The position numbers were made by a program, and so were the translations under genes. Under the pieces are notes generated by a model. The model was not told where the DNA came from. It ran no database searches and was given only the letters and a program-made list of their open reading frames with translations. A DNA stretch of 64,000 nt from Piromyces finnis (lineage: Eukaryota > Neocallimastigomycota > Neocallimastigomycetes > Neocallimastigales > Neocallimastigaceae), in contig MCFH01000020.1 of NCBI GenBank assembly GCA_002104945.1, forward strand, positions 62,001-126,000, in the 5' to 3' direction. Within the stretch, counting starts at the first letter, position 1. Each line of letters begins with the position of its first letter. Shown here piece after piece: positions 13,128-24,700 of this stretch.

Positions 13128-13681
13128 TCATGATAATCCAGAAGTAGATGACATTAAATTATTTATATATTTAGATAGTATTTGATTTTCTGAATTTAAT
13201 TGAGCATTTTCTTTTTTTGCTTTCTCGATCTTATCAATAACATCTTTTTATATATAAGGAATTATTTAAATAAAAAGTAATGTTAATAAACAATTAATTA
13301 TAAATATATATGTTTATAAATATACCTTTTAAATTATATTGCAAACTTTTAAATCTCCTACATAAACAAATTTTTTAAGATTTAAAAAATAAAATATAAA
13401 TATTAACAATTAACAATAATATTCATTATATCTATATTAATAAATAATAATTTGATTATAAATTACTCTATTAATTCTTCCTTTTCTGGGTCAGCATTTT
13501 CATGTTTTCTATCTTCAACAATAGACCCACTAAGAAGTGAGGTTCTATATGAAATAGAATTTTGTCGAGCAAATTTACCACTAGTTGGAGTAGGAGTTTG
13601 TGGATGCGCCAAAAAGTCAAAATCTAAATTTAAACTAATATCATTTTTTGGAGTTGTTACATTTGAATTTGGTTTCGACAT
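13128..13681 (-). CDS. Short coiled-coil protein, SCOC/UNC-69/Slo1 family
   Basis: Three exons join in phase: 13681-13467, 13357-13326 and 13243-13128, giving 120 aa. The N-terminal 65 residues are Ser/Thr/Pro/Asn-rich. The last 50 form a coiled coil ending in QLNSENQILSKYINNLM and a short Ser-rich tail. That end closely matches the diagnostic C-terminus of SCOC (animals) and Slo1 (yeast), in which SENQxLxxYIxNLM is the signature. SCOC proteins bind Arl-family GTPases at the Golgi and endosomes. The small middle exon (32 nt) explains why the gene is easily missed. Size fits the family. It lies next to YPT1, another Golgi traffic gene, although the pairing may be chance. Confidence 0.82.
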
Positions 13682-14297
13682 TATTTCTTCATATATAAAT
13701 GATAAATGAAAATATAAAAAAATAATAGTAAAAAAAAAATATATATATATATATATATAAATTATTTTGTATATAAATATATTAAATTATTTAAAATTAA
13801 TTTAGGTTATTTATATTTATATAAACATAATTTCATATTAATAATTAATAAATTTAATATTTGAAAAAATAGTATTATTAAATTATTTCAATATTACAAC
13901 CAAATATTAAATTTCATAATGAACTTTTATAAAAAAAAAAAAAAAAAAAGATTTATCTGATTTTTATTTTTTTATTTTGTTTGTTTTATTTATGAAAGAA
14001 TTTTACTTTTTTATTAGTCTCCATTCTTTATATTTATAGTTTAAATATATTTTTATTAATTTTTAATTAATATAAATAATTTAAAAAAATTTATTATTAT
14101 TTTGTATTTGATATGTTATTTTATTGTTTTTTTTTTATTTTCTTATATATTATTAAATGCTTCTTTTTTTATATAGAAAATTTTGGGGAAAAAGTTGCTA
14201 TATTAGATAATTATTAATTTGATATATAATAAGATTAAACGGGATTAAAGAAAAAGTATGTATAATTGTACTATTTTTTTCATTAGTGTAACACTAT
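13682..14297. other. AT-rich spacer
   Basis: Upstream region of the SCOC-like gene and downstream of YPT1. It contains a TA run at 13740-13759, an A run near 13931-13949 and T runs. No gene is seen. Confidence 0.7.
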
Positions 14298-15500
14298 CTA
14301 ACAGCAACCACCAGTTTGTTCTTGTGGAACAGCAGCACCTGAAGATAACTTAATCTTCTTTTCATTTTTATTTTGAGCAGTACTATTACCCATTCTATAT
14401 AAATTACAATATTAATAATAAATAGTTAAGTATGTATATACATGTTTATATTTATAAGTCAAAATATATTCACCTATCCTTAATTTGCTTAGTCATAGTT
14501 AAGAAGGCTTGTTCAACATTTGTTGCACTCTTAGCACTAGTTTCTAAGAATGGTATAGATAATTGATCAGCGAATTCCTAAATATAATAATAATAATATT
14601 ATAATTAATACAATAAAAACTCATTAATATTTATATATATTATGAAATTATTCTCTCTAAAAATAATAATACAATAATAATAATTTTTATATTAATTTTT
14701 ACCTTAGCAGTGTTGTAATCTACAACTTTCTTACTTTCAAGATCACTCTTGTTACCAACTAAAAGCTTATTAACACCTTCACAAGCATAGTGGTCAATTT
14801 CTTGTAACCATTGTTTTACGTTGTTGAAAGTATCTTGGTCTGTAACATCATAAACAACAATAATACCATGAGCACCACGGTAGTAACTAGAAGTAATAGT
14901 ACGGAATCTTTCTTGACCAGCAGTATCCCACTGTTAATTATTATTTAATATAGATTATTATTAAAATTAAGAATATTTTTTTTTAATTATATAATTAATG
15001 TAAAGGTATATATAATTACAATTTGAAGTTTGACAGTCTTTCCTTCAAGTTCAATAGTACGGATTTTCTATAAAAATAGTATTTCAATAAATATTAAAAT
15101 GATTAAACAGTTATCAAAAATAAAATAACTATTAATAAATAAACAACTTACAAAATCAACACCAATAGTACTAATGTAACTTTCGGTGTAAGTATCATCC
15201 TATATTTAAATATATTTTTATAATTTAACGAATAATATTTTGATATTAAAATCGAATTAAATTTCATTATTATATCTATAATTTAAATTGCTTTACTTTA
15301 TTATACTTACAGCAAAACGTAAAAGAAGACAGGATTTACCAACACCGGAATCACCGATAAGTAAAAGTTTGAATAAATAGTCGCTGTTTATTCAATATTT
15401 AAACATTTAATAATAAGTTAAATATTCTTTTTATATTACTATAATATTACATATTTATAAAGAATAACGAAAATAAAAAAACTTACTATTCTGGATTCAT
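14298..15500 (-). CDS. YPT1: Rab GTPase Ypt1/Rab1
   Basis: Seven exons: 15500-15487, 15383-15311, 15199-15152, 15067-15020, 14930-14703, 14577-14474 and 14394-14298, all phase-consistent, giving 203 aa. The product opens [18 protein letters not shown] as Ypt1/Rab1 proteins do. Visible motifs are the P-loop GDSGVGKS (15-22), switch-I Thr40, DTAGQ (63-67, with the catalytic Gln67), NKSD, ETSAK, and a C-terminal GGCC for double geranylgeranylation. Ypt1 controls ER-to-Golgi and intra-Golgi vesicle tethering and autophagy. Length is normal and all nucleotide-binding residues are present. The first coding exon is only 14 nt. Rab8/Sec4 is the nearest alternative, but the N-terminus and effector region fit Rab1 better. 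Confidence 0.95.
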
Positions 15501-17563
15501 TTTCTCTATATCTCTTTAATAAATTATAATAAATTAAATAAACAATATTATTTATAATAATTAGTACTTCAATAATTCGCCAATATTAATAACTAGTATT
15601 ATAATATAATTTTATTTTTTTTAACATGTTTTAATATATTCATTGTTTCTATGTATGGTATTATATATTATTCGATGAAACACCATTTACTAAAAATCGA
15701 TGAGTTTAAACGAAAAAATATAATTTTAGAATGCATATTAATTTTACTGATAAATGTTTATACTTTATTTTATCGGTCTTAAATAATAAAGTTTTTTTTT
15801 TTTACTACCTTTTATTTTAAATAATATTGATTAATTCAATTTCTATTTGTTATTTTATATAATTAATACAACAAATATTTTTTTTTTTAAATTTATTAAA
15901 ACTTCTTACTCTTATAATAAAAGTTAATTATTATAATGCACTTTTTCTTTTTTCTTTACTATATCAAACAATACTTTTTTATTGTTATTATATTTAAATT
16001 ATTAAATAATGTTGAATTCCTTTTTTTTTTTATTATTATTATTATATTTCCTTTAAAATCTATATGTTTTTATTTATTTATTAATTTGTTAAATATTTTT
16101 TTTTTCTCAAAATAAATATAATTATTATTTTCTTAATTGATTTCTTTGTTTATTTATTTATTTTTATTCATTTGTTTATTTATAACAATATTTTTTACTT
16201 ATAATTATTTATTTTCTTCTTTCTCTGTTTTGATTTTTTTTTTTTTTTTTATTAATATAAATATTTTTGTTAATATATATAATTTTTACCTAAAAAATAA
16301 ATTTAAAAAAAATAAAAAAGATATGACAACAAATTATAAAACAGTTGTTTTAAAGGTATTATATATAATTAATAAAAAATAACAATCGTTAATAAAAGAA
16401 ATTAAATGTATATATAAATAATAAAATGTATTGATTATTTACTTTTATTTCTAAAAAATAAAATAATAAAAAAAGATAAAAATAAATAAAAAAAATTTAT
16501 ATTCTATTTTAATAGTATACCAATTTAATTTATATATAAAAATTTATGTTTACAATTTATTATTTAAAATTTTATTATATATTATTTATTATTAATTATG
16601 TATTAACAATATTATAATATAATTTAATAATAATATACATTAATTAAAATTTTATTAATAAAAAATTTTACAAAAAAAGTTTCTAAAATGTATTTCTTTA
16701 ATTTATATTTTTATATACTATATTCTTTCATTATAAATAAAAAAATCTAAAATAAATAATGTTTAATGAAATCTAGTATCAATAAAATACTATTTTCATC
16801 TTTGAATATTACCATATTTTGATACGCCTTTAATTTATATTTTAATAATTAATATTGATTGTTAATAACTTATTTCTATGTATACATTATATAAAAATTG
16901 TACTAATTGAATGCTTCCATGTTCATGTCAATTGTTTTTTTTTTTTTTTATTATCTATTATAATAGTATAAAATAGTAAAATTATGTATAATATATATAT
17001 ATCAAATTTTATTAATATACTTATATAAAGTTTTAAATTTTAAAAAAATTTACAAATATTTTTAAATAAATTATTCATTTATTCGATAATTTATTCATTC
17101 ATTAATATATTTGTTGTCAAATTTATAATTATACATATTTTCTTTAGAATAAATAAATTATAAGGCATAATTTGCATTATTAATTTATTATAATAGAATA
17201 ATAATAAAATAATAAAATCAACACTTTATTCTAGTTAAAATATATATAAATCTAGTCTTTTAATTTAACTTTATTTCTCATATTTTATTTATATTTTTCT
17301 TCTTTTTTTTTTTTGTGGAAGTAAGGATTAATCTAGTTTTTTTTATTTATTTATTTTACTATTTATATATTATTTTAAAATATTAATTTATTTTAATTTT
17401 ACACATTTTAATTTTTTTTTGTTTGTTTGTTTATTCGTTTCTTTTTTGTTGTTGTTGTTGTTATTTTTTTTGATAAATATTTTTTAATATATTTACATTG
17501 TTATTATTTATATGTTGATATAATAAGATGATTTATTTTATGCTTATAATATTTAATTTTTAT
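15501..17563. other. Long AT-rich spacer
   Basis: Two kilobases between the YPT1 start and the phosphofructokinase stop. It contains T and A homopolymers, short TTA runs and a GTT run near 17447-17460. An 81-codon Phe-rich frame at 16137-16382 has no gene-like composition and was not accepted. I see no gene. Confidence 0.65.
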
Positions 17564-20409
17564 TTAAATAGTAGCTAATTTTGGTTCTGGTGAAGCAATT
17601 TCTGGTTGATTTTCACCTTTTCTGTTACGAATAAGATCTAACCATTCCGGCATACCTGTTTGATCAAGCATAGCCTATTTAATTATTAATACAAATACAT
17701 CATTATATGAAATTTTTATTATACCTTCATTATATGCTATACATTTCTATATTAAATATAGATAATAAATAATAAATTAAGCTTACTTGGAAGTAAGTTC
17801 CATTTTTGTCAACCTTCTTTCTATATTCAGTAGCTTTAAGTAATGGAACGTGAACATATTGATTATTAATACTACCAACAATCTAAATAAAATAATAATT
17901 TTACTTTGTTATTATTTATATAAAATAAGAAGCTTAGAGTATATTATTAGAATATATTATAATATTCACCATATCAGTTTTACCAGCCATGGCTGCATGA
18001 CAACACCTATATTATATATTAAAATCATTTAAACATAAATTTCTAATATATAAGAATGTAAAAAAAAAAATTTTAAGTCAATGTTTAAAATATATACATT
18101 TGAGCCAAAATAGTTGAATAGGCAGCATCAAATGGATTGGCTATATTTATTAAATTTTATTATTAATTTATTATATTACATATCACAAAGATGTTATAAA
18201 ATTTATATATTTCTACCTTTACAACATCTTATTTGGTAAGATGGGTCAATATAGATAACCTTTGATTCAATACCTTTTTCTGTAAGTCTTTAATAGAGTT
18301 TAATAATGAAAATTATTAATATATTAAAATAATAATTTTATAAAGAAATATATATATATATAACTAAAAATAGTTAATACAAGAAATTGAAATAGACCTT
18401 TTAGGAATTTCACTCTTTAAGAAAAGACCAATGTCTTGAAGAACAGTATTTCCAGACTTATCAGTTTTACCAGTTGGTGGAAGAATATCCTTTTTTTATA
18501 TAAAGAAGTAATAATTAATACTTAAATAACTGTATTAAGTATTAATTATATGTTAATAATAAACTTACTTGACCAGCTCCTTCCGCACAAACAATTACAC
18601 AATGTTCACTTGTTTTGAATCTAATAATTAAATATTCAATTAGTTCTTCCATAGTGAACTTAGCCTTTAATTATTAATATTTAATATATTTATATAAATA
18701 TATTATTAGAAAATATTATATTAAATATATATAAATATAAATTAAATATATATATACTTACTTCAGGTAATAATACAATATTTACATCTCCAGATGAAAT
18801 TGCTATTATTTTATGAAAATTTTTAAACTTTTAGCGAATAATTATAAATTTTAATATTTTAACTTTATTTGTATCATACAAGCATTTAAAGCAATAAAAC
18901 CAGAATCTCTTCCCATTAATTTAACAAGACCTATACCATTAAATACAGATCTGGCTTCTTGATGAGCAGCCAATATTGGAGCTTGGGCTTGCTCAATAGC
19001 AGTTTCAAACCCAAAAGTTCTATCAACATATGCTAAATCATTATCAACAGTCTATTTATTATTATTTAAATATAATAATTTTGTCAATATAATTATATAC
19101 TTTTTTATTAAAATTATAACTTATTTTTAACCTTAGGAACACCTATAACAGATATCTGCTTATTTCTTTTAGTAACTTCTTCATAGATTTGATGAGCTCC
19201 CTTTTGAGTACCATCACCACCTTTATATAGAAATTTTTATAAGTTACTTGTTGAAAATATTTTTATATATTATATATATTTGATTTTACCAATAGTAACT
19301 AAAATATCAATTCCAAGATCAATAATATTATCTACCATAACTTTACTATCTTGATGGCCTCTATTTATAACAATGAATTTAATTTTTTAAAATAAATGAG
19401 TAAATATAAATAAATATATAAATAAATAAGTAAATAAAATACCTTGATGAACCAAGATAAGATCCACCTAAATTATGAATATCTTTAACAACTTCAGGCG
19501 TTAATGAAATATAGTCTTTATTAGCAATACCATAGTATCCATATCTAATTTAATAAAAATACTATTTAGAAAAGTTTTTTTTTTATTTTTTAAATGCTTA
19601 ATGAGATATTATTATAAATACCTGAACCCATAAATTGGTTTCTTAACACCATATCTTTTTAATATAAATAATTAATAGTGTTGTCAATTATTAAGCAAAA
19701 TTATTAGTAATAATTATAAATATTTAAAATATGCTTTTTTAATAATTTACCTATAGTAAAAACAGTTGACTATAGCTCTTATCACGTTATTAAGACCTGG
19801 ACATAAACCACCACAAGTAACAATTCCAACTTGAACAGTTTCAGCATCAAAAAAAATTCTACTTCTTGGACCAGCTTTTTGAAAACATCTTTTTTAATTT
19901 TTATATATATAAAGTCAAATATTTTAACATTTTTTTATATATAACAATAAAAAAAAATAATAACTGTAGAAGAAAACATATTATCTAATTATATTATTAT
20001 CATTTTACTTTTTGTTAGTTGTATCAAATGGAATTGGAGTTGCTGGTCTTTGATGTTGGGAAACACCTTGTAAAGGCCTTTCAGCTTCCTTTGGTAATAT
20101 CTTTTTTATTAATTTAGAATAGATATATTAGGAGAAGGTTTTTATAATTTCATTTTAAAATAATTTTTTAGCTATTCAAACAATAAATATATAATAAATA
20201 TATATTTTAAAGAAAGATATTGTATTCTCTGATATACAAAATTCACCAATATATTATCAAAGAATTGTTGTTATATATATATATATTTATATTACTTTAA
20301 CAACAGGGTTTAAAAGAACATATTCATTATCTTCAATAAATTGAACGGCATCTAATGGTGAATGAATTTTTGGAACACCAACCGTTTTAATAGAACATGA
20401 ATTATCCAT
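17564..20409 (-). CDS. 6-phosphofructokinase, single-domain protist/plant type
   Basis: Sixteen short exons join in phase into 465 aa: 20409-20296, 20100-20009, 19888-19751, 19654-19622, 19544-19443, 19360-19290, 19220-19132, 19051-18880, 18802-18762, 18664-18569, 18489-18398, 18287-18217, 18140-18098, 18006-17970, 17882-17787, 17674-17564. The enzyme phosphorylates fructose 6-phosphate to the 1,6-bisphosphate in cytosolic glycolysis. Motifs are GGLCPGLN (95-102), [10 protein letters not shown] (183-192), PKTVDND with the catalytic Asp (212-218), MGRDSGF (259-265), CAEGAG, and IDPSYQIR near the C-terminal third. This is the group found in plants, trypanosomatids and Entamoeba. The large duplicated fungal enzyme looks quite different. 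GGDG predicts ATP, whereas Lys in PKT is the residue usual in pyrophosphate enzymes; this mixed pair is known from trypanosomatid and plant ATP enzymes. Donor choice is therefore probably ATP but unproven. Confidence 0.9.
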
Positions 20410-21718
20410 TTCTTTAATAAGTAAATATATTATATAAGTTGAAATAAATTTTAAAAAATTTAAAAAAAAATTAAAAAGAAAAAAAAGAAATTTAAAATAA
20501 TTAAATTTTAATTTAATTAAAAATAAGTTGAAGTTGAATGAATATTTTTTTTTTTTTTAATTTAATTAATCTTATTAAAAAATATAATAAATATAGTAAT
20601 AAAGTTAAAACATAATTATTCATTAGTATTAATATTAATATTTTATATATTTATTAATAAATACAATTATAAAAAAGTCGTTTTTGAAAGTTATGTTAAT
20701 AAGATAATTTGGTTTATTGTATATTTTTATTAAATTTGATTTATTTTATATGTTATAAAATACACAATAAGATTAATAAAAAGTAGTGAATATCAAACAC
20801 AGAATTAATAATTATAATTTATTTTTGCTATAAAACATGTTATCTAAATCTAAATCCTTTAATGTTAAAAAGTCAATATTACAAACAATATATTAAACTG
20901 TAAACTATCTTAATAACATATATTAATAATAAAAATAAAATAAATCATATTATTTTTTATTAATATTATCGTTTTAAAGATTAGAAACAATATTTTATAA
21001 TATTTTTTGTAAATAGTAATTAATTTATATAATATATTAACATAAAAAGAAAGTAAAATATCTGTTAAAAAATAAAATATATAATATAATGGTTAAAAAT
21101 GGGCTTAATATTCATATTTATATGGTTATTTCATTTTTTATGTTCTAAAAAGAAAAAAATAAGATTTAAAAAAATAGATATATTAATTTGTGGATTAGCT
21201 TTTTTTTTTTTTACATGTTCAGTTGTAGATTTTTTTAATATTTTATATTTTATACAAAAAAAATATTTTTTTTATTTTTTAAGCCAATTAAATTTGTTTG
21301 AATGTATTATTAACTCTATTAAGATTGATCATTTTCTAAATACCATATATTATAATATATTATTTAATATATATTTTTTCTTTTTTGAGTATTAAAAAGT
21401 AAAAACTATATTGTATTAATTTTTTGCTCTTTTTTCTTTTTTTTTTTATACATTTATATTTATTTTAAGTTTCTCAATCCTTTCTTGTATTCAATTCTAA
21501 CTTTTATACTTTGATTGTGCAAATTTAATTATAATTTGAAGATTATAATTTAAAATTAATAAGTTTCATATTTGAAGTTGAGAACATAAAAATAATTTTA
21601 GAAAAATTTAAAGGAAATTGGGAATTTTTAATATATTTAAAAAGTTATAAAGATTTCGCTAGTATTCGAGTATTTATATAATATATAGTATATAAAATAT
21701 ATAATAATATAAAACAAA
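20410..21718. other. AT-rich divergent intergenic region
   Basis: Shared upstream region of the phosphofructokinase gene (minus) and GCN1 (plus). A 98-codon Phe/Ile/Lys-only frame at 21099-21395 looks like AT-rich spacer and lacks recognisable features. No promoter motif can be assigned with confidence. Confidence 0.65.
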
Positions 21719-24700
21719 ATGGAAGATGAAATTTTAAATAATAGTACTGAAGATTATTCAGAAGATATTGATATTGGATATACAAATGTTCCATGGGAGA
21801 GTTTAATAAACGATATTGTACCTGCTGAATTATTATCTTCAAGTATAAAAAGAAGATTATATTGTTTAGAAAATTTAAATAAAAAATTTAAAGGACAAGG
21901 TAAAATTAAAAACTAGTAATTTATTTTAAAAATAGCAATAGATTTTGAAAAGTTAAATAATAACTATATACAAATATATATTTAAATTTATATTAAAATT
22001 TATTGTATTGATTGTTTGATTGATTATATTATTAAAAAATATATATAAAATAATAAATATACATTAAAAAGATTTTCAAGACAATTTGACTCCAACTCTT
22101 CTAAAAATTCTTTTGTTAACTGTACCACGTTATATGGATAATGCTTCAAGAACAGAAGTTATAAATTTATTAAAAAATATTTATGAAAATAATCATAGAA
22201 GAAAGAATGATGAACCTTGTGATAATGTAATTATAAAGACTTTAAGTCATTTAATTGAAAAAGAAAATAAATCCATTTTAAAGTATGCATTAATACCATT
22301 TTCTTAATATACAAATTAATGATTATTATTATAATGTAAATAATATTTTAAAAATTTTTTATTCTTAATTTAATCTTATTTTGCAATTAGTTCTTCTTCT
22401 GCAAAATACAAATATGTTTATCTTACATGGACTTATAATTTATTAGATATTGTTTTGTCTGAAACTACCAAGACTATTAAACCAACTGTTAATTCTTTAT
22501 TAAAATCTCAATCTTTATTATTAGAACAAATTTTATTGGACAATGCTGCTTCTCCTTCAATTAAGAAGCAATCTATTAAAGTTGCAAGAAAGGTAGTAAT
22601 TAAGAAGAGACGTTTAGGTGTTGAATCTTATCTTAATTATGCATTAAATAATGATGGTAAGAATTGGTGTTTAATTCTTGGATTAGCAGTCGATGTTGCT
22701 GTTAGAAAGAATTGGAAAGATATTATTGAAGAAAAAAAGGTATTTAATATATTAATTATAAAATAATAATATAAATATAAATAATTATTATTAAATTTTT
22801 TATTTATATTTAAAAAGGACGAAGTAATGAAATTCTATAATAAAAATATAGTAAATGGAAAGGGTGTTAATGAAATTTATCTTGTAAGTAGATATTTTTA
22901 TATAATTAATAAAATAATTAAAAATTGATACAAGTAATGGTATTTTGTTTTATTAATATATTCTCATTACATAAATTATTACAAATATTTGAAATAAAGG
23001 ATTCTTTTATGACTTTTATTGACAATTTCATGTCATATGAAATGTTTAAAGCTGATATTTATCCTTCCGTTAATAGATTACTTTTACGTAGTCCAGAAAC
23101 TATATTAAGTGTATTAAATAATATTTCTAAATACGCTTCCTTTGATATGATGCCATTATTGTCAGAAAAATCATTTTTAGATAATGCATTATCAAATGCA
23201 TATTCTACTAATGAAAATACAAAGAAAAATGCTCAATCATTATTTAACACTATTTTAAGTAAGACAAAAACTAATGATGAAAGCTCTTTAAGTAAGATTA
23301 TTAAATCCTTAATGAAACTTCCAGCTGGTAAAAATACACCAGAAGCTAAACAATTTGCTTATTCAACTTGTACATTCTTTAGTTTTTTACCAATAAATGT
23401 TGTGAAGGATACAGTTAATCAATTAATCACATTATCTGGAAGAGAAAGTAATGAATTAACTATTAAGTCAATTGATAATAATATTGCTTATTTACTTAGC
23501 ATCATGCCAGAAGATAAAGCCAATCAAGATATTATTAATTCTGTAATGCAATATTTGACTAATGGCTTATCAAAGGGAAGTAAATCAGCTATAAGACTTG
23601 CACATTTATCAGGAATTAAAAATTGCTTAAATGAAAAAACTTTTAAGTTTGTTAGTGAAAATAATAAAGGCTTAGTTGATTTAGTAAACACTCTTTTAAA
23701 TACTTTAAAAAAAGTTCAAACATCAGGTATTGGTATGTTAAATACAAATACTGTTAAGGATATTCCAAGTTCTGCTGAAGGTTATTACAGTATTGAATGG
23801 CTTCAAAATTATTCTAAATGGGAAAACGAAAATCAAAAGTCTGTCGTTGGTAAGTAAATTTATTTATATTGTAAATAATAATAATATCAATAATTAAATA
23901 AAATTTAATACTATAATTGTTATAATTTTATATATTTATATAATTAATATATAAATATATATTTTTCGAAATAATAAATTTAATAATTACTTTAATATTT
24001 TCTAAACAAATATATATATATTAAATAGAACAAATACTTGAAGAAAAGAATTTCTACAGTGGTTTGTTTGATAAGGCATCCTACTTACTTAATCACAAAA
24101 TTTATAGTAAACTTCAATTATCCGAAGATGAAGATTTTTCATTTGCAAATGTTATTATTAATTTATTAAAAAGAAATGATATTGAGCAATTAATTTCAGA
24201 ATGTGAAAATGAATTTTCTGATGTTGTTGATTATTTATCAATAACTTGTAAACATTATAAAGTAAGAAACTTTATTAATGACGAAATAAAAACTCTTATG
24301 ATTTCTAGTTTAAAGAATGAAAATTTAGATGATATTGATTTTTATGTAAGAATTGTTTCTACTGGTATTGTTAATTTACTTAAGGAATCCGATGAAATTC
24401 TTTTAAAGAACCAAAACAATTTAAATACTTTAGCTTGGCCAGAAGATGCTTCATATAATTCTAGTGATTTTGAAGTTAAATTATATAATACTTTAAAATC
24501 CTTAGTTCCAAACGTTTCTTCTATTGAAGGAGTTGATAGAGATATCGTTGTTGATTATCTTGAAGACATTCTCTTAAAATTGGTTATTATTTTATCACAC
24601 CCTCGAATTGTTAAAAAATTAGGTATCGATGGCTGGCTTCAGTTATGTTATAATGTTGAAATTGATCCAGTAAATTTGGTTTCTGTTAAATCTGAAGATA

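Noticed and set aside
16137-16382. 81-codon frame with Phe/Leu-rich start
   Set aside because: It is made of T-rich spacer and lacks codon bias or conserved residues.
3000-20400. Gene cluster or operon-like organisation on the minus strand
   Set aside because: The five genes have unrelated roles, long spacers and their own introns; same-strand order looks like chance.
21099-21395. 98-codon plus-strand frame, Phe/Ile/Lys-rich with hydrophobic stretches
   Set aside because: Composition equals spacer DNA; long Phe runs come from poly-T. It could be a chance membrane-like frame.
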